From Candidatus Bathyarchaeota archaeon RBG_13_52_12 (GTDB lineage Archaea > Thermoproteota > Bathyarchaeia > TCS64), in assembly GCA_001774245.1 (NCBI GenBank), contig MEZF01000030.1:15177-22642 (forward strand): a DNA stretch of 7,466 nucleotides, given 5' to 3'. Every line of letters starts with the position of its first letter. The first letter of the stretch is position 1. The notes beneath the pieces were generated by a model, which worked only from the letters and a program-made list of their open reading frames with translations, was not told the DNA's origin and searched no databases. Shown here one piece after another: positions 6,340 through 7,466 of this stretch. A program made the position numbers and the translations under genes.

Positions 6340-6483
6340 CCACACACACAGTGCTTGAGTGCGTGGAGTATATCCCCCATTCAGGGTTGACAAAGCTCAG
6401 GGATGGTAACGGATCATCATGCCCTTCGCAGTCGGAAGGTAAGTCCACTACTTTCTCCTGCCACTAGAGCTTTCTATTCGGAC

Positions 6484-6493
6484 TGGTTTTAAG
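6484..6493 (+). promoter_or_regulatory. Candidate TATA box for the Lhr-like helicase gene
   Basis: The sequence TGGTTTTAAG lies about 28 bases before the ATG at 6518, the usual spacing for an archaeal TATA box driving a leaderless or nearly leaderless transcript. The only purine motif before the start, AGG at 6515-6517, touches the ATG and is too close to act as a Shine-Dalgarno site. The rest of the 178-base gap (6340-6517) holds a short CA repeat after the PLP gene stop and nothing else that I can support; no T-run terminator for the PLP gene was seen. Confidence 0.45.
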
Positions 6494-6517
6494 CGACTAT
6501 TTCCAGCTACATTTAGG

Positions 6518-7466
6518 ATGTCCTCGGTCTTTAACATGCTCCACCCACGGATCGTGGATGCCCTCGATAGGTTCGGCATTACGGAGCCTACGCCGCCCCA
6601 AATGAGGGTCATTCCACCGATCCTAAAGGGGGAAAACGTCCTACTCGTTGCGCCAACAGCGAGCGGGAAGACCGAAGCGGCGCTCCTCCCCGTCTTCGAC
6701 GCATACCTCCGAGAGGGGGATCAGAAGGGGATAAAAATCATCTACATAACCCCTCTCAGGGCACTCAATAGGGACATTGAAAAGCGCATGATAGCTTGGG
6801 CTGATAGCCTCGGCATAGATGTCCAAGTCCGCCACAGCGACACAACCCAGAGGCAGAGGCGAAGCCAACTCAGGAAGCCGCCCCAGATGCTTATCACTAC
6901 TCCCGAGACTCTTCAGGCCATTATCCCCACGAAGGACATGAGGAAACACCTAGCGTCCGTTAGATGGATCATCGTCGACGAGATACACGACCTTGCAGCC
7001 TCGAAGCGGGGGGCTCAACTAACCGTCGGATTAGCTCGTCTTGAAAACTTAACCACAAAGTCTCCTCAGAGAATCGGTCTTTCCGCCACTGTCGGTAACC
7101 CCGAGGCTATCGCTGCCTTCCTAGCCGGACCCTACCCCATCAAGGTCGTCGAGGTCAACGTCGACAAGACCTTTCAATACGACATCGAGTATCCCGAACC
7201 CAAGGAGGAGGACTTTGACCTCAGCAGCGACCTCAACACAACACCAATAGCTGCTTCCCGTCTCCGAGCCATCAGGGACCTCGTCAGGGCTCACAACTCC
7301 ACACTAATCTTCGTCCAGGGTCGCGGTCAAGCGGAGAGCCTTGGACACAAGCTCGGACAACTCGACCCAGGGATAGAGGTTCATCATGGTAGCCTAAGCC
7401 GGGAGCAGCGCCACATTGTCGAGGACAAGTTCAAGGCTGGGGAGCTGAAGGCGATAGTCGCCACCT
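6518..7466 (+). CDS. Lhr-like superfamily 2 DEAD/DEAH-box helicase, N-terminal part (runs off the window)
   Basis: The reading frame is open from the ATG at 6518 to the window edge, giving 316 residues of a longer protein. It is an ATP-dependent nucleic-acid helicase of the Lhr type, a family linked in archaea to DNA repair and RNA handling. Motifs in order are the Q-motif region TPPQ (25-28), Walker A APTASGKT (45-52), motif Ia TPLRAL (78-83), TTPE (127-130), Walker B VDEIHDL (153-159), KRG (163-165), and motif III GLSAT (187-191). The second RecA domain begins with STLIFVQGR (261-269) and HHGSLSREQR (289-298). The DEIH box followed by KRG and the RIGLSAT segment is characteristic of Lhr. 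An in-frame stop at 6440-6442 and the absence of other start codons fix the start. Full-length Lhr proteins are usually 850 residues or more, so the winged-helix and C-terminal regions lie outside. It looks functionally unrelated to the upstream cluster. Confidence 0.93.
   Translation, partial: MSSVFNMLHPRIVDALDRFGITEPTPPQMRVIPPILKGENVLLVAPTASGKTEAALLPVFDAYLREGDQKGIKIIYITPLRALNRDIEKRMIAWADSLGIDVQVRHSDTTQRQRRSQLRKPPQMLITTPETLQAIIPTKDMRKHLASVRWIIVDEIHDLAASKRGAQLTVGLARLENLTTKSPQRIGLSATVGNPEAIAAFLAGPYPIKVVEVNVDKTFQYDIEYPEPKEEDFDLSSDLNTTPIAASRLRAIRDLVRAHNSTLIFVQGRGQAESLGHKLGQLDPGIEVHHGSLSREQRHIVEDKFKAGELKAIVAT

Noticed and set aside
6340..6370. A CA repeat followed by a weak inverted repeat just after the PLP gene, considered as a terminator
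   Set aside because: The stem has a mismatch and no T-run follows, so it fits neither the archaeal T-tract nor the bacterial hairpin type.
6381..6420. A possible box C/D small RNA on the minus strand (ATGATGA followed by two CTGA motifs)
   Set aside because: There is no C' box between the two CTGA motifs, the element is shorter than usual for archaea, and the flanks do not form a terminal stem. Chance matches are likely.

Overview
The window looks archaeal, most likely from an uncultured member of the Thermoproteota/Bathyarchaeia type, though the exact lineage is a guess. The reasons are TATA-like boxes about 27-30 bases upstream of several start codons with little or no leader, few convincing Shine-Dalgarno sites, TTG as a start codon, and a large Lhr-type superfamily 2 helicase of the kind common in archaea. 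No rRNA, tRNA, CRISPR array, insertion sequence or phage gene was seen.

Layout. Bases 1-125 hold the promoter and leader of a 525-residue amidohydrolase (126-1703, +). This gene converges on a four-gene minus-strand cluster, and the 62-base gap between them contains a T-run and a palindrome that probably act as a terminator. In transcription order the minus-strand cluster is: a PP-loop ATP pyrophosphatase resembling the MurL epimerase family (5324-3921), a D-Ala-D-Ala-ligase-like ATP-grasp enzyme (3910-2912), a GNAT acetyltransferase (2904-2320), and a gamma-glutamylcyclotransferase-fold protein (2212-1766). The first three are 10 and 7 bases apart and form an obvious operon. The fourth follows after about 107 bases and may have its own promoter. 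Divergent from the cluster, across about 50 bases, is a threonine-synthase-like fold-type II PLP enzyme (5377-6339, +). After a 178-base gap comes the N-terminal two thirds of the helicase core of an Lhr-like protein (6518 to the window end), which looks like an unrelated neighbour.

The interesting part is the block 1766-6339. It combines a protein resembling an ATP-dependent glutamyl-peptide epimerase, an ATP-grasp ligase of the D-alanine-D-alanine ligase superfamily, an N-acetyltransferase, a protein with the catalytic glutamate of gamma-glutamylcyclotransferases, and a PLP enzyme that could supply or modify an amino acid. Together they suggest a small pathway that makes, modifies and perhaps recycles a peptide-like metabolite, possibly with a D-amino acid or gamma-glutamyl link, in an organism that is not expected to make bacterial murein. 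No Mur ligase is visible here, so a cell-wall role cannot be concluded. The individual family calls rest on motifs; the pathway is inference.
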